64,000 bases of DNA from an uncultured Clostridia bacterium. GTDB lineage: Bacteria; Bacillota; Clostridia; TANB77; CAG-508. This document shows, in pieces, positions 1-9,444 of this stretch. Numbering within the stretch: the first letter of the stretch is position 1; each line of letters begins with the position of its first letter. Location of the stretch: positions 62,001-126,000 of the forward strand of contig CAKPDR010000003.1 in assembly GCA_934149075.1 (NCBI GenBank). Reading direction: 5' to 3'. A program made the position numbers and the translations under genes. The notes under the pieces are model-generated. The model saw nothing but the letters and a program-made list of their open reading frames with translations. It made no database searches and had not been told where the DNA came from.

Positions 1-1346
1 ACACTAACAGTTAAAGACACTTTGTTATATTGGGCGGGAGGATAAAATATTGCGATAAATCTTTTTACTATAACATTATAAACTTGCTTTTGTAAATCAG
101 GTAATTTATCAAAATTTTCAAAACCTTGTCCTGTTGGAACGATCGCATAATGGTCTGTTATTTTACTATCATTCACATACTTTGTTTTTAATAAATTTGT
201 AGAATATTTTTCACTAATCATTTTATTTAAAAGACTTTGAACTTCCTCATTTTTATAGCCTTTAACTAATCCATTCAAATTTTTAGATATCTCTTTTGCA
301 ACTGCACTAGAAAGAACCCTAGCATCTGTTCTAGGATATGTAACTAATTTCTTTTCATATAGGTTTTGAATTATCTCTAATGTTTCATCAGGTTTTATTT
401 TAAATCTTTTAGTACATTCATTTTGAACTTCTGCCAAATTAAATAATAGTGGTGCATTTTCTTTCTGCTTTGATTTCTTTAATTCAGTAATAGTAGCCTT
501 TTTACCTGCTAAACTTGCAATAAAATTTTTTGCATCCTCTTCCTTTTTAAAACCACTCTCATTATATAATTTAGTACTCTCAAAAAATTCAGATTTCTCA
601 TTAACCTTCCATTCCGCCTTAAAAGAACCATCTTGATTTCCAAACTCACCAATTATTTTATAATACTTTGTCTTTACAAAGTTTCTAATTTCTCTTTCTC
701 TTGACACGACCATCCCTAAAACACATGTCATTACTCTACCAACTGATATTGAAGCTCTATTTTCTTGAATCTGATTAGCAACTCTTCTACCATAAATAAT
801 TGTAAGCAATCTTGAGAAATTAATGCCTATAAGGTAATCTTCTTTAGCCCTTAAATATGCTGAATCTGACAAGCTATCATATTCACTCGCGTCCTTAGCC
901 TCTCTAATACCTCTTTGTATTTCCTCTTCTGTTTGAGAATCAATCCAAACTCTTTTGATTTTAGCATTTGGATTTGGCTTAGCCATCATGAAAACCAATC
1001 TTTGTATGTATTCTCCCTCTCTTCCAGAGTCACCCGCATTATATATTTCTTCAACATCTTCCCTTTGAAGCAAACTTTGAACAATTTTAAATTGATTTTG
1101 CACAGCTGGTATAATCTCATATTTCCATTCTTGTGGTATAAAAGGTAATGTATCAAGCCTCCAAAATTTTAGTTTTTCATCGTAAACTTCTGGGTAACTC
1201 ATTGTAACTAAATGTCCCACACACCAAGTTATTATCCACTCATCAGATTCTATATATCCATTTTTTCTATTCGCTGTAATTTTTAATACCTTTGCAAACT
1301 CCATAGCAACTGATGGCTTTTCTGTTATTAATAATTTTTTGGACAT
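1..1346 (-). CDS. topB: DNA topoisomerase III (type IA), C-terminus beyond window
   Basis: Type IA topoisomerase that passes single strands through a transient 5'-phosphotyrosine break, decatenating DNA. The reading frame starts at ATG 1346 behind a strong AGGAGGTG site 5 nt upstream and stays open to the left edge, so about 449 residues are visible. The N-terminal TOPRIM signature begins KLLITEKPSVA, and the acidic NAGDSGREGE motif follows near residue 100. The catalytic Tyr is in TYPRTDAR at residue 337. GRV and short insert motifs match TopB rather than TopA, and the visible part has no zinc-finger region. Two 31-bp palindromic repeats abut its ribosome binding site. The 3' end is cut by the window edge, not by mutation. 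Confidence 0.93.
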   Translation of the reverse strand, partial: MSKKLLITEKPSVAMEFAKVLKITANRKNGYIESDEWIITWCVGHLVTMSYPEVYDEKLKFWRLDTLPFIPQEWKYEIIPAVQNQFKIVQSLLQREDVEEIYNAGDSGREGEYIQRLVFMMAKPNPNAKIKRVWIDSQTEEEIQRGIREAKDASEYDSLSDSAYLRAKEDYLIGINFSRLLTIIYGRRVANQIQENRASISVGRVMTCVLGMVVSREREIRNFVKTKYYKIIGEFGNQDGSFKAEWKVNEKSEFFESTKLYNESGFKKEEDAKNFIASLAGKKATITELKKSKQKENAPLLFNLAEVQNECTKRFKIKPDETLEIIQNLYEKKLVTYPRTDARVLSSAVAKEISKNLNGLVKGYKNEEVQSLLNKMISEKYSTNLLKTKYVNDSKITDHYAIVPTGQGFENFDKLPDLQKQVYNVIVKRFIAIFYPPAQYNKVSLTVS

Positions 1347-1359
1347 TTAGTCACCTCCT

Positions 1360-1425
1360 TTTACCACTGGGGACACCCATTAATGGTAAATTTTTTTACC
1401 AGCGGGGACACCCTTATAACGTTTA
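1360..1425. repeat. Two tandem 31-bp palindromic repeats (35-bp period)
   Basis: Unit 1 (1360-1390) begins TTTACCA and ends TGGTAAA, a 7-bp terminal inverted repeat around a GGGGACACCC core. Unit 2 (1395-1425) repeats the first arm and core but its closing arm has decayed. The same 31-bp unit at the same 35-bp step occurs at 28776-28876. The array sits directly before the topB ribosome binding site, so it would be in its 5' leader. Confidence 0.8.
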
Positions 1426-1440
1426 ATATTATATATTTCA

Positions 1441-2208
1441 TTATATACTTTTTCCTTCAATATACTCATTTGCCTTAGTTTTTATTTTTTCTATTGCATT
1501 TTTCGTATACTCATCTTTAATATCATATCTATTCAAAATTCTATTTATATAATTTTCTTCTTTTATCATTCTAAAACTTTCTTTAAAATTAATATCAAAT
1601 ATAAATGCTATTACTGAAACTATTTCATTTATTGAATTTTCTGGTCTTCTTTCTTTTCTTCTTTTTATCTGTGTACATTCATTAAATTGTTGTATTACAT
1701 CTTCAGTAATTGTTGAGTTCTCTACTATGTTCTCCCTTTCTTTCCAAAACATTTCTACTGATTCGTATAATATATCAATTTTATCAGCATCTCTAATTAT
1801 TTTTGCAAATAATTTTTCTTTTTTTGAAAGTCCTTCTTCTATTTTATATTTGTTATGATTTTTTACTGCTTTTTTTATTATTTCATCATATTTTGATGTT
1901 TCAATATATTTTCTTATATCTTTTTCTAAAATTACATTCCCATAATCTCCATGGTCTATACTGTCTATATCCCTAAATGTTTTATATTTGGTATATTGTT
2001 CAAATCTAGCTATATCATGTAATAAGCCTATCAAAGTTGCTACATCAATTTCTTCTTGACTTAACTTTAATTCCTTAGCTATTTTAGTTGAAATCTGCAT
2101 TACTCTTAATGAATGTTTTTGTTTTCCATATAAATTTTCATCTGATAAATCATAGCATTCAGTATATTTTATAAATTCTTCTTGTGCTTTCTCTAAATCA
2201 ATTTTCAT
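1441..2208 (-). CDS. HD-domain metal-dependent phosphohydrolase
   Basis: Predicted cytoplasmic HD-superfamily hydrolase of 255 residues. It has H32 in the first helix, LLHDIARF at 62-69 (the HD pair H64-D65), a further conserved VKNHNKY and then RDADKID. These are the metal ligands of HD phosphohydrolases acting on nucleotides or other phosphoesters; the substrate cannot be told. I start at ATG 2208 because AGAGGTG lies 8 nt before it. A longer frame from 2232 would overlap the upstream gene and lacks its own site. Its C-terminal segment (AFIFDINF onward) matches the tail of the chimeric protein at 52668-53480. Confidence 0.8.
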   Translation of the reverse strand: MKIDLEKAQEEFIKYTECYDLSDENLYGKQKHSLRVMQISTKIAKELKLSQEEIDVATLIGLLHDIARFEQYTKYKTFRDIDSIDHGDYGNVILEKDIRKYIETSKYDEIIKKAVKNHNKYKIEEGLSKKEKLFAKIIRDADKIDILYESVEMFWKERENIVENSTITEDVIQQFNECTQIKRRKERRPENSINEIVSVIAFIFDINFKESFRMIKEENYINRILNRYDIKDEYTKNAIEKIKTKANEYIEGKSI

Positions 2209-2224
2209 TTTAAATACACCTCTT

Positions 2225-2737
2225 TTACTCATATATCAAAAACATAGGTTTTTCCTTTAGTTCTTTAAAATTACTATTTTTTTTGGCTGTTATTTCCTCA
2301 GATTCATCTGTTGCATAATAAATATCGTCAATGCCCTCAGCTATTGTATAAAATTCTTCTGTTCCTTTGTTATAATAATATATAATACCATCTTTTAGTC
2401 CAATTACATTATTTGATGCTCCTGCCCATCCCCTTGCTATTACTGTTTTTTCAGCATTTCGCATTAAGTCTTCTCCACTTTTTAATGTTTCTGGTTTTGT
2501 TTTTTCTTCTTCCTTTTTAACATCTTCTGGTTCAATGTTTTCTCCTGTAACTACAGGTTTTTGCGTTAAATGTGCATTATTAATACTGTCATTTTCAATA
2601 TCTTGATTTTTTTGTATATTTTCTGCTATTTCATGAGTTGATATATCTTTATTATTTTCTTTTCTATATACTTCTATTCCTATAAATACACATATTCCTA
2701 TAACAATTATTATCATTAAATATTTCCACATTTTCAT
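2225..2737 (-). CDS. Hypothetical membrane-anchored protein
   Basis: I do not recognise a family. About 170 residues: one N-terminal membrane helix (residues 5-22), then a Glu/Lys/Asn-rich linker to about residue 75, then a small extracytoplasmic domain with ARGWAGASNN and GTEEFYTIAEG. The sequence suggests a signal-anchored surface protein. Start ATG 2737 has GAGGTG 6 nt upstream; a GTG at 2746 is possible but overlaps that site. The stop lies 16 nt before the HD hydrolase start, so the two are probably cotranscribed. Confidence 0.6.
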   Translation of the reverse strand: MKMWKYLMIIIVIGICVFIGIEVYRKENNKDISTHEIAENIQKNQDIENDSINNAHLTQKPVVTGENIEPEDVKKEEEKTKPETLKSGEDLMRNAEKTVIARGWAGASNNVIGLKDGIIYYYNKGTEEFYTIAEGIDDIYYATDESEEITAKKNSNFKELKEKPMFLIYE

Positions 2738-2820
2738 AAAAAACACCTCATATTTATTTTATATTTTAAAAATTCATTTGTCAACAAATATTTCCATTTA
2801 AGTATGTTGATTTCACTCTT

Positions 2821-2857
2821 CAAAAATATTGGAGTAATTATTTAATAATTACTCCAA
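2821..2857 (-). terminator. leuS terminator
   Basis: A 14-bp inverted repeat, TTGGAGTAATTATT and its complement (2829-2857), is followed on the minus strand by AATATTTTTG. It lies 42 nt past the leuS stop and fits an intrinsic terminator. Confidence 0.75.
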
Positions 2858-2898
2858 CATTCTCTTTCTAGAATCCAAATTTCTAATACAAAACATTT

Positions 2899-5319
2899 CT
2901 ATTTTACAACTACATTGTATATTTTATTTTTTATATATATTTCCTTTACAATATTTTTTCCATCAAGTTTATCAGAAATAGCTTCATGTACTTTTTCCTT
3001 AACAGCTACTTCTTCTTCATCTAAAGCAATCATAACTGTAGCCTTTAATTTTCCATTTACTTGAATTGGAATTTCAATTTCATCATCTATTGTTTTGGTT
3101 TCATCATATGTTGGCCATTCATATGATGAAATTTCATTTTCAAATCCTGCTAATTTGTTTAGCTCTTCTGTCATATGTGGTGCAAATGGATTTAATAATG
3201 TTAAAAATGTTTTATATTCTTCTTTATTAATACGTTTTAATTTTGTAAATTCATTTAACATTGTCATAAATGTTGATATACATGTATTAAATTTCATTTC
3301 TTCAATATCTTTAGAAACTTTTTTAATTGCTTTATTCATCATTTTTTCAGTTTCTTTTGAATATGTATCACCATCTACCAACATATCTTGTAAATTCCAA
3401 ACTCTATCTAAGAATTTGAAACATCCTCTAATACTGTCCATTGACCAACTTGCAGTTTGATCAAATGGTCCCATAAACATTTCATATACTCTAAATGTAT
3501 CTGCACCAAACTCTTTTACAATATCATCTGGATTTATTACATTTCCTTTTGATTTTGACATTTTTTCTCCATTTGTTCCTAATATCATTCCATGTGATGT
3601 ACGTTTTGCATATGGCTCTTTTGTAGGAACAACTCCAATATCATATAAAAATTTATGCCAAAATCTAGAATATAGTAAGTGAAGTGTTGTATGTTCCATT
3701 CCACCATTATACCAATCAACTGGAGCCCAATATTCTAATGCTTCTTTTGAAGCTAATGCTTTATCATTATGTGGATCCATATATCTTAAGAAATACCAAG
3801 ATGAACCTGCCCATTGAGGCATTGTATCTGTTTCTCTTTTTGCTGGCTTTCCACAGTGTGGACATGTTGTATTTATCCATTCTTCATGTTTTGCTAATGG
3901 TGATTCTCCATTCTCTCCTGGTAAAAAGTCTTTTACTTCTGGAAGTCTTAGTGGTAAATCTTTTTCGTCTAATGGTACCCATCCACAATCTTTGCAATAT
4001 ACCATTGGTATTGGTTCTCCCCAATATCTTTGACGTGAAAATACCCAATCACGTAATTTAAAGTTCACTTTTTTGCTTCCTATTTTATTTTCTTCAAGAT
4101 ATTCTATTACTTTCTTTTTAGCATCTGTAACAGATAATCCTGTTAAAAATCCCGAATTTACTAATACTCCTGTTTGTGTATCAGTAAATGCTTCTTCTAA
4201 TTTTTCTTTTGTTTCTCCGCTTTCTGATGCCACTACTTGAATTATTGGTAAATTGAATTTACTTGCAAATTCAAAATCTCTTGTGTCATGTGCTGGAACT
4301 GCCATAATTGCACCTGTTCCATATGATGATAAAACATAGTCTGCTACCCATATTGGAATTTCTGTATTTGTTAACGGATTTATTGCTTTTATCCCTTTTA
4401 GTTCTACACCAGTTTTATCTTTATTCATTTCACCACGTTCAAAATCTGATTTTAGTGCAGCTTTTCTTTGATATTCTTTTACTTCTTCCAAATTTGTTAT
4501 TTTATTTGAATATTCTTCTATTAATTTGTGTTCTGGAGCCACTACCATATATGTTGCTCCAAATAATGTATCTGGTCTTGTAGTATATACTGTCAATGTT
4601 TCGTCAGTATTTGCAATCTTGAATTTAACTTCTGCACCTTCGCTACGTCCAATCCAATTACGTTGTTGTGTTTTTATTTTTTCTAGATAATCAACATCAT
4701 CTAAGTCATCTATTAGTCTTTGTGCATATTCTGTAATTTTTAACATCCATTGTGATTTTTCTTTTTGTACTACTGGACTTCCACATCTTTCACATACACC
4801 ATTTACAACTTCTTCATTTGCTAATCCTACTTTACATCCTGTACAGAAGTTTATTGGCATTGTTGCTTTATATGCTAATCCATGTTTATATAATTGAATG
4901 AAAATCCATTGAGTCCATTTGTAATATTTTGGATCTGTTGTATCTATTACTCTTGACCAGTCAAATGAAAATCCTAATGCTTTTAATTGTTCCGTAAAAT
5001 GCTCTATATTTTTTGCTGTTGTTATCTTTGGATGTACATTCGTCTTTATTGCATAGTTTTCTGCTGGTAATCCAAATGCATCAAATCCTATTGGGAATAA
5101 AACATTATAACCTTGTAATCTTCTTTTTCTTGCTATTACGTCTAATGCTGTATAACTACGTGGATGTCCTACATGTAATCCTTGTCCTGATGGATATGGG
5201 AATTCTATCAGTCCATACCATTTCTTTTTATTTGAATAATCATTTTTTGCATTAAATGTTCCTTCTTTTTCCCATTTGTTTTGCCACTTTTTTTCTACTT
5301 CCTTAAAATTATATGTCAT
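2899..5319 (-). CDS. leuS: Leucyl-tRNA synthetase
   Basis: Charges tRNA-Leu with leucine in the cytoplasm. At 806 residues it is full length for the bacterial enzyme. The class I HIGH signature appears as HVGH (residues 49-52). A zinc-binding pair of CxxC motifs is near 155-180 ([13 protein letters not shown]), the CP1 editing domain has TTRPDTLFG and [12 protein letters not shown], and KMSKSKGN is near residue 582. AAGGGG precedes ATG 5319. It is monocistronic, between its own promoter (5358-5386) and terminator. No T-box antiterminator motif is visible in the short leader, unlike many Clostridia aminoacyl-tRNA synthetase genes. Confidence 0.98.
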   Translation of the reverse strand: MTYNFKEVEKKWQNKWEKEGTFNAKNDYSNKKKWYGLIEFPYPSGQGLHVGHPRSYTALDVIARKRRLQGYNVLFPIGFDAFGLPAENYAIKTNVHPKITTAKNIEHFTEQLKALGFSFDWSRVIDTTDPKYYKWTQWIFIQLYKHGLAYKATMPINFCTGCKVGLANEEVVNGVCERCGSPVVQKEKSQWMLKITEYAQRLIDDLDDVDYLEKIKTQQRNWIGRSEGAEVKFKIANTDETLTVYTTRPDTLFGATYMVVAPEHKLIEEYSNKITNLEEVKEYQRKAALKSDFERGEMNKDKTGVELKGIKAINPLTNTEIPIWVADYVLSSYGTGAIMAVPAHDTRDFEFASKFNLPIIQVVASESGETKEKLEEAFTDTQTGVLVNSGFLTGLSVTDAKKKVIEYLEENKIGSKKVNFKLRDWVFSRQRYWGEPIPMVYCKDCGWVPLDEKDLPLRLPEVKDFLPGENGESPLAKHEEWINTTCPHCGKPAKRETDTMPQWAGSSWYFLRYMDPHNDKALASKEALEYWAPVDWYNGGMEHTTLHLLYSRFWHKFLYDIGVVPTKEPYAKRTSHGMILGTNGEKMSKSKGNVINPDDIVKEFGADTFRVYEMFMGPFDQTASWSMDSIRGCFKFLDRVWNLQDMLVDGDTYSKETEKMMNKAIKKVSKDIEEMKFNTCISTFMTMLNEFTKLKRINKEEYKTFLTLLNPFAPHMTEELNKLAGFENEISSYEWPTYDETKTIDDEIEIPIQVNGKLKATVMIALDEEEVAVKEKVHEAISDKLDGKNIVKEIYIKNKIYNVVVK

Positions 5320-5357
5320 TTTTATTCCCCTTTCTCGTTTTTTAATTTAACACATTC

Positions 5358-5386
5358 ATTATACTCGCAAAAAGCCTAAAAGTCAA
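5358..5386 (-). promoter_or_regulatory. Sigma-A promoter of leuS
   Basis: TTGACT (5381-5386), 17 bp, TATAAT (5358-5363) on the minus strand. The -35 box lies inside the second arm of the hairpin at 5375-5397. Confidence 0.82.
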
Positions 5387-5397
5387 TGACTTTTAGG
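5366..5397 (-). terminator. Hairpin overlapping the leuS -35 box
   Basis: CCTAAAAGTC, a 3-nt loop and its exact complement (5375-5397), followed on the minus strand by CTTTTTG. It looks like a second terminator after the orphan gene at 5497-5913. It also carries the leuS -35 element, so termination and initiation signals share bases. Confidence 0.6.
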
Positions 5398-5450
5398 TCT
5401 CTCTTTTTATTAAAAATCTCTTTCTTGTTTCGGCTCAATTTTTATTAATA

Positions 5451-5479
5451 GATTAAACGGTGTCCTATTTGGACACCGT
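5451..5479 (-). terminator. Terminator of the 5497-5913 gene
   Basis: Stem ACGGTGTCC with a 5-nt loop and perfect complement (5457-5479), tail TTTAATC on the minus strand, 18 nt after the stop codon. Confidence 0.7.
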
Positions 5480-5496
5480 CTGTTTTAAAATAAATG

Positions 5497-5913
5497 TTAA
5501 CTGAACAGCTTTTTCAAGCATATTGCTATGACGCTGATACCATTGCCTAAGTCACACTTAACCATAGAGGCAATTGTGTTGTCCCATTCTTCCTCGCTGT
5601 CTCCGTACAAAGAATACTCATTTTCAAATTGTTCTTCATTGACAAAACGAATATTTTCATCATTATCCTTATTTCTTAAGACTTCGATTACCTCTTCCAG
5701 TTCTTCTGCATAGTCAAGTGCCATTGCATATTTCTGATAACTACAATCTCTTTTGGCTTCTGCCCTCCACATTTCGTGTTTGGACTTTTGGTCAGCTTCA
5801 CATTCAACAGCTAAATACGCCATCTCCTGACCTTTTTTCAGGTATTTCTCTGCTGTTTCGCGCGCTTTTTCCTGCTGCCGTTCTACCTTTTTTATTGCAT
5901 CTTTAACATTCAT
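5497..5913 (-). CDS. Orphan protein, N-terminal coiled coil
   Basis: Unrecognised 138-residue soluble protein. Residues 1-75 are Lys/Glu/Ala-rich with heptad spacing, predicted helical or coiled coil. The middle is acidic (NKDNDENIRFVNEEQFENEY), and the end is hydrophobic (ISVIAICLKKLF). The coding DNA is visibly richer in GC (runs such as GCGCGC) than its neighbours. A GGAGGAAG site precedes ATG 5913. It is monocistronic, with a near-perfect promoter, a leader inverted repeat and its own terminator, like the genes at 9445, 22249 and 43034. No function is assigned. Confidence 0.65.
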   Translation of the reverse strand: MNVKDAIKKVERQQEKARETAEKYLKKGQEMAYLAVECEADQKSKHEMWRAEAKRDCSYQKYAMALDYAEELEEVIEVLRNKDNDENIRFVNEEQFENEYSLYGDSEEEWDNTIASMVKCDLGNGISVIAICLKKLFS

Positions 5914-5986
5914 TTTTTCTTCCTCCGTTTTAATTAATTTTAAAAGAAATTAATTCTTTTAATGTGTATAAAAAATTTACGCTTTT

Positions 5987-6015
5987 ATTATATCATACTT
6001 CATATTTTATGTCAA
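5987..6015 (-). promoter_or_regulatory. Promoter of the 5497-5913 gene
   Basis: Consensus TTGACA (6010-6015), 17 bp, TATAAT (5987-5992). The leader downstream contains AAAAGAAT and its inverted copy just before the ribosome binding site. Confidence 0.82.
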
Positions 6016-6019
6016 TTAT

Positions 6020-6886
6020 TTACGCTTCTCTTTTCCAATAAAATAAATATTGTTGTGCAATTCCAGCTAAATTTCCAAACTTTTCATGTGCAAGAGTTTC
6101 AATTTCTTTTTTATTCACCTTTGTTTCATCTTCGTTTTTTATATATAACTCATTCATAACACGTCTAACCCACACATCAATTGGAAAAACCTCAAATCTT
6201 TTCAATGTAGAAAATAATAATATACAATCAGCCACTTTAGGCCCAACACCTGATAATGTTAAAAGTTGTTCTCTTACTTCTAAAGTATTAGGATTATTTT
6301 GCATTTGTTCTAAATCCACTTTTTTATCTAAAACCATATGAACAGTTTCATATAAGCGTATATCTCTAAAACCTGCACCTAATTTTCTATAATCTTCTAC
6401 ACTAACATCTTTTAGTTCTTCTACAGTTGGAAATGTATAATATTTTTCTCCATTCCATTCAATTTCTTTTCCATAATTTTTTGATAATCTTTCTATTATA
6501 CCTTTTATTCTTGGAATATTATTATTAGCTGAAATTATATAAGAAATTATCATTTCCCACAAATCTTGATTTAATATTCTTATTCCTTGCCCATATTCTA
6601 TACTTGTTTTTACATTTTCGTCAATTTTTGAAAGTTGTTCTTTTATTTCTTCATAATTACGATCTAAATCAAAATAATCTTCAACTATTTCTTTGATGTC
6701 TCCATTGCATATTCCTTTAAAGGTTACAGTGTTTTCTTCTTTTTGCACATTCATTACATTTCCTTTAAATACACCTGTATAACTCCCATCTTCTTGTTTA
6801 TTCCATCTAAAACATTGACCGCAGTCAAATATATCTGCTAATTCAAATGATTGTATATTTTCTATTTTATATATTTGTTCTTCCAT
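6020..6886 (-). CDS. ogg: 8-oxoguanine DNA glycosylase/AP lyase, OGG1-like
   Basis: Base-excision repair enzyme that removes oxidised guanine and nicks the strand. The 288 residues have an N-terminal OGG domain with FDCGQCFRWN (20-29). The helix-hairpin-helix GPD domain has LSGVGPK, giving catalytic Lys217, and PIDVW, giving the conserved Asp237. The length and N-terminal domain fit bacterial OGG1-like proteins rather than MutM. ATG 6886 lies 2 nt after the stop of the Lon-family gene and has no strong site of its own, so translational coupling is likely. Confidence 0.88.
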   Translation of the reverse strand: MEEQIYKIENIQSFELADIFDCGQCFRWNKQEDGSYTGVFKGNVMNVQKEENTVTFKGICNGDIKEIVEDYFDLDRNYEEIKEQLSKIDENVKTSIEYGQGIRILNQDLWEMIISYIISANNNIPRIKGIIERLSKNYGKEIEWNGEKYYTFPTVEELKDVSVEDYRKLGAGFRDIRLYETVHMVLDKKVDLEQMQNNPNTLEVREQLLTLSGVGPKVADCILLFSTLKRFEVFPIDVWVRRVMNELYIKNEDETKVNKKEIETLAHEKFGNLAGIAQQYLFYWKREA

Positions 6887-6888
6887 TT

Positions 6889-9273
6889 CTATTTTTCACA
6901 AACCTTTGCATATTTTTTTAATTTTTCATATACTAAATAATTTACTGTACCAGCTGGAAATTTGCCCTCTTTATCTTTTTTACCTGCTGGAACACCTGTC
7001 AAAATTTCAATTCCCTCATCAATTGTAGAAATTGCATAAATATGGAATTGTTTATTTTTAACAGCATCAACAACTTCGTCAGAAAGTTGTAGATTGTTAA
7101 CATTTTGTATAGGTATAACAACACCATGAGAACCATCAAGTCCACGCATTTTACATATTTGAAAAAATCCTTCTATCTTCTCATTTACACCACCAATTGG
7201 TTGAATTTGTCCTTTTTGATTAACAGAACCTGTTACTGCAATTGATTGTTTTATCGGTATTTCTGATAAACTTGATAGTAATCCATATAATTCAGTACTT
7301 GAAGCACTATCTCCATCAACTCCATTGTATAATTGTTCAAAGCAAATACTTGCTGTTAAGCATAGCGGTATATCTTGTGCAAATAGTTCTCCTAAATATC
7401 CTGATAAAATATATACACCCTTTGAATGTGTTGAACCTGACATTTCAACTTCTCTTTCTATATTTACAATTCCCTCTTTTCCTGTATAAGTGTTTACTGT
7501 TATTTTTGCAGGTTTTCCAAACGAATAATCCCCTATAGTCATAACAGTAAGTCCATTTATTTCACCCACAAGAGAGCCTTTTGTATTTATTAATAATGTA
7601 TTTTCTTTTATCATTTCTACATATTTTGCATCATATTTTTTTATTCTATCAACTCTTTCTGATAATGCTTTATCAACAAAATCTTCTGTAACTATTTTGC
7701 TTCTACCCAATTTTGCCCAAGTCCCAGCTTCTCCAACTACTTGTGCAATTTCTGTAAATCTTGTTGATAATTTATCATTATCTCCAGCCAATCTTGAAGC
7801 ATATTCTACAATTCTTGCCATTGCTGATTTATTTAATGGTGGTAATCCTTCTTGTTCACAAAATGTATGGACAAACCTTGCTAATTTATTAACATTTTCT
7901 TCATTTATAGGTGCTGTTTCTTCAAACTCTACCTTGATTTTGAATAATTTTCTAAAATCACTATCTACTGATAATAAAGTATGATAAATATTTGCATCTC
8001 CTATAATTATTACTTTAACATTTAATGGAATTGGCTCTGGTTTTAAAGATATCATTGCCATTTGCGAACGCTGTTCCATAGCATTATTTATACTTAATTC
8101 TTTTACTCTTAATACTCTTTTTAATTCTTCATAACATATACCATTTGCCAATAAATCCTTTGCTTGAAATATGATATATCCTCCATTCGCTTTATGCATT
8201 AATCCTGGTTGTAACATTGTAAAATCAGTTTTTAAAGCTCCATAGTAATTTTCATATTCTAATTTTCCAAATAAATTTTGATATGAATAATTTGAATCCA
8301 TTACTACTGGACATCCTTCCATATCACTATTATCTATAAATAAATTTACTCTATAATTTAAACATGGATCTGGCCTTTTTTGTGGCTGTGGTACTTGTTG
8401 CATATTATTTTGTTGATTATCCTCTTCTAAGAAATATGATACATTTCTTAATACATCTTGTTTTACATCATTTAAAAATTGATTAATTTTTTTATTTCTC
8501 TTATATTTTGATTTAATGTAATTAATATGTGCATTAACAGTTAATAACGCTACATTTGATTGCCATTCTGATACCTTTTTATCTGATTGTCTTTCTATAT
8601 TTTTTATTACACTTATCGCATCCATTATCTGTTGTTGTACTATTGTAGATTTTTCTTCATATTCTTGTTTTATATTCTCATCCAATTTGTCAAATTCTTC
8701 TTCTTGAATAGCTTTTCCATCAACTATTGGCATCATATAAATTCCATTTTGTGCTGATTTTACTTGAAAACCATGTTTTTGTGATTTTTCATTAAGGTTA
8801 TTAAGTACTGCTTCTCTTTTTTCTTCAAATTCTTTCTTTATTAATGCTTTTTCTTTTTCAAAATCATCTGCATTAAAAGTTTTTTTAATATCTTTTTTTA
8901 CTTCTTTTATAAATCCGTCCATATTTTCTTTAAATTCTTTACCTTGTCCTGCTGGCAGTGATATTGCTATTGGTTCATTTGGATTTTGAAAATTATATAT
9001 ATAACACCAGTCATTGGGAACTTTCTTTTTTGCTGAAATACTATCTAAGTAATTTTTTGTATACATTGTTTTTCCAACTCCGCTTGGACCTTCTATATAC
9101 AAATTATATCCTTTTACATTTACATTAATTCCAAATTCTAATGCTTTTATTCCTCTTTCTTGTCCAATTCCATCATTTATTGGTTCTAATTCTTCTGTTG
9201 TTTCAAAATTGAACATATTTTGGTCACATACCATTTTTAAGTCTCTATAACTTAACTCATTCTTCTCTTTCAT
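6889..9273 (-). CDS. Lon-family (S16) ATP-dependent protease
   Basis: AAA+ protease of the LonB/AAA_32 type, 794 residues. Walker A GPSGVGKT lies near residue 63 of an N-terminal lid-type ATPase domain. A long coiled-coil insert (about 130-290) is Gln/Asn/Lys rich. The C-terminal S16 proteolytic domain has GDSASSTELYGLLSSLS with the catalytic Ser and GGVNEKIEGF with the catalytic Lys. It lacks the substrate-binding N domain of classical LonA. GGAGG precedes ATG 9273. It heads a two-gene unit with ogg, suggesting shared regulation, but no direct functional link is evident. Confidence 0.88.
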   Translation of the reverse strand: MKEKNELSYRDLKMVCDQNMFNFETTEELEPINDGIGQERGIKALEFGINVNVKGYNLYIEGPSGVGKTMYTKNYLDSISAKKKVPNDWCYIYNFQNPNEPIAISLPAGQGKEFKENMDGFIKEVKKDIKKTFNADDFEKEKALIKKEFEEKREAVLNNLNEKSQKHGFQVKSAQNGIYMMPIVDGKAIQEEEFDKLDENIKQEYEEKSTIVQQQIMDAISVIKNIERQSDKKVSEWQSNVALLTVNAHINYIKSKYKRNKKINQFLNDVKQDVLRNVSYFLEEDNQQNNMQQVPQPQKRPDPCLNYRVNLFIDNSDMEGCPVVMDSNYSYQNLFGKLEYENYYGALKTDFTMLQPGLMHKANGGYIIFQAKDLLANGICYEELKRVLRVKELSINNAMEQRSQMAMISLKPEPIPLNVKVIIIGDANIYHTLLSVDSDFRKLFKIKVEFEETAPINEENVNKLARFVHTFCEQEGLPPLNKSAMARIVEYASRLAGDNDKLSTRFTEIAQVVGEAGTWAKLGRSKIVTEDFVDKALSERVDRIKKYDAKYVEMIKENTLLINTKGSLVGEINGLTVMTIGDYSFGKPAKITVNTYTGKEGIVNIEREVEMSGSTHSKGVYILSGYLGELFAQDIPLCLTASICFEQLYNGVDGDSASSTELYGLLSSLSEIPIKQSIAVTGSVNQKGQIQPIGGVNEKIEGFFQICKMRGLDGSHGVVIPIQNVNNLQLSDEVVDAVKNKQFHIYAISTIDEGIEILTGVPAGKKDKEGKFPAGTVNYLVYEKLKKYAKVCEK

Positions 9274-9317
9274 TTTTCCTCCGTACCCTTTCTATTTTGT
9301 CCTACTTTATCTATTTT

Positions 9318-9346
9318 ATTTTATATTAGTTATACTTTTTTGTAAA
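9318..9346 (-). promoter_or_regulatory. Promoter of the Lon-family gene
   Basis: TTTACA (9341-9346), 17 bp, TAAAAT (9318-9323) on the minus strand. Confidence 0.6.
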
Positions 9347-9388
9347 GGGATTTTTGAGTATTTTTTGTTGTAATTTTTGGAATATTGA

Positions 9389-9415
9389 GGCAGAAAACTT
9401 TACAAGTTTTCCGCC
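9389..9415 (-). terminator. Possible terminator of the 9445-9924 gene
   Basis: GGCAGAAAACTT pairs with AAGTTTTCCGCC except at one position. The minus-strand tail is only moderately T-rich, so the assignment is tentative. Confidence 0.4.
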
Positions 9416-9444
9416 CCAGCTATTACCATAGATAACTTAGCAAG

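Noticed and set aside
5320..5496. T-box riboswitch before leuS
   Set aside because: No T-box motif or antiterminator was seen in the 160-nt gap; the promoter lies about 40 nt before the start, leaving no room.
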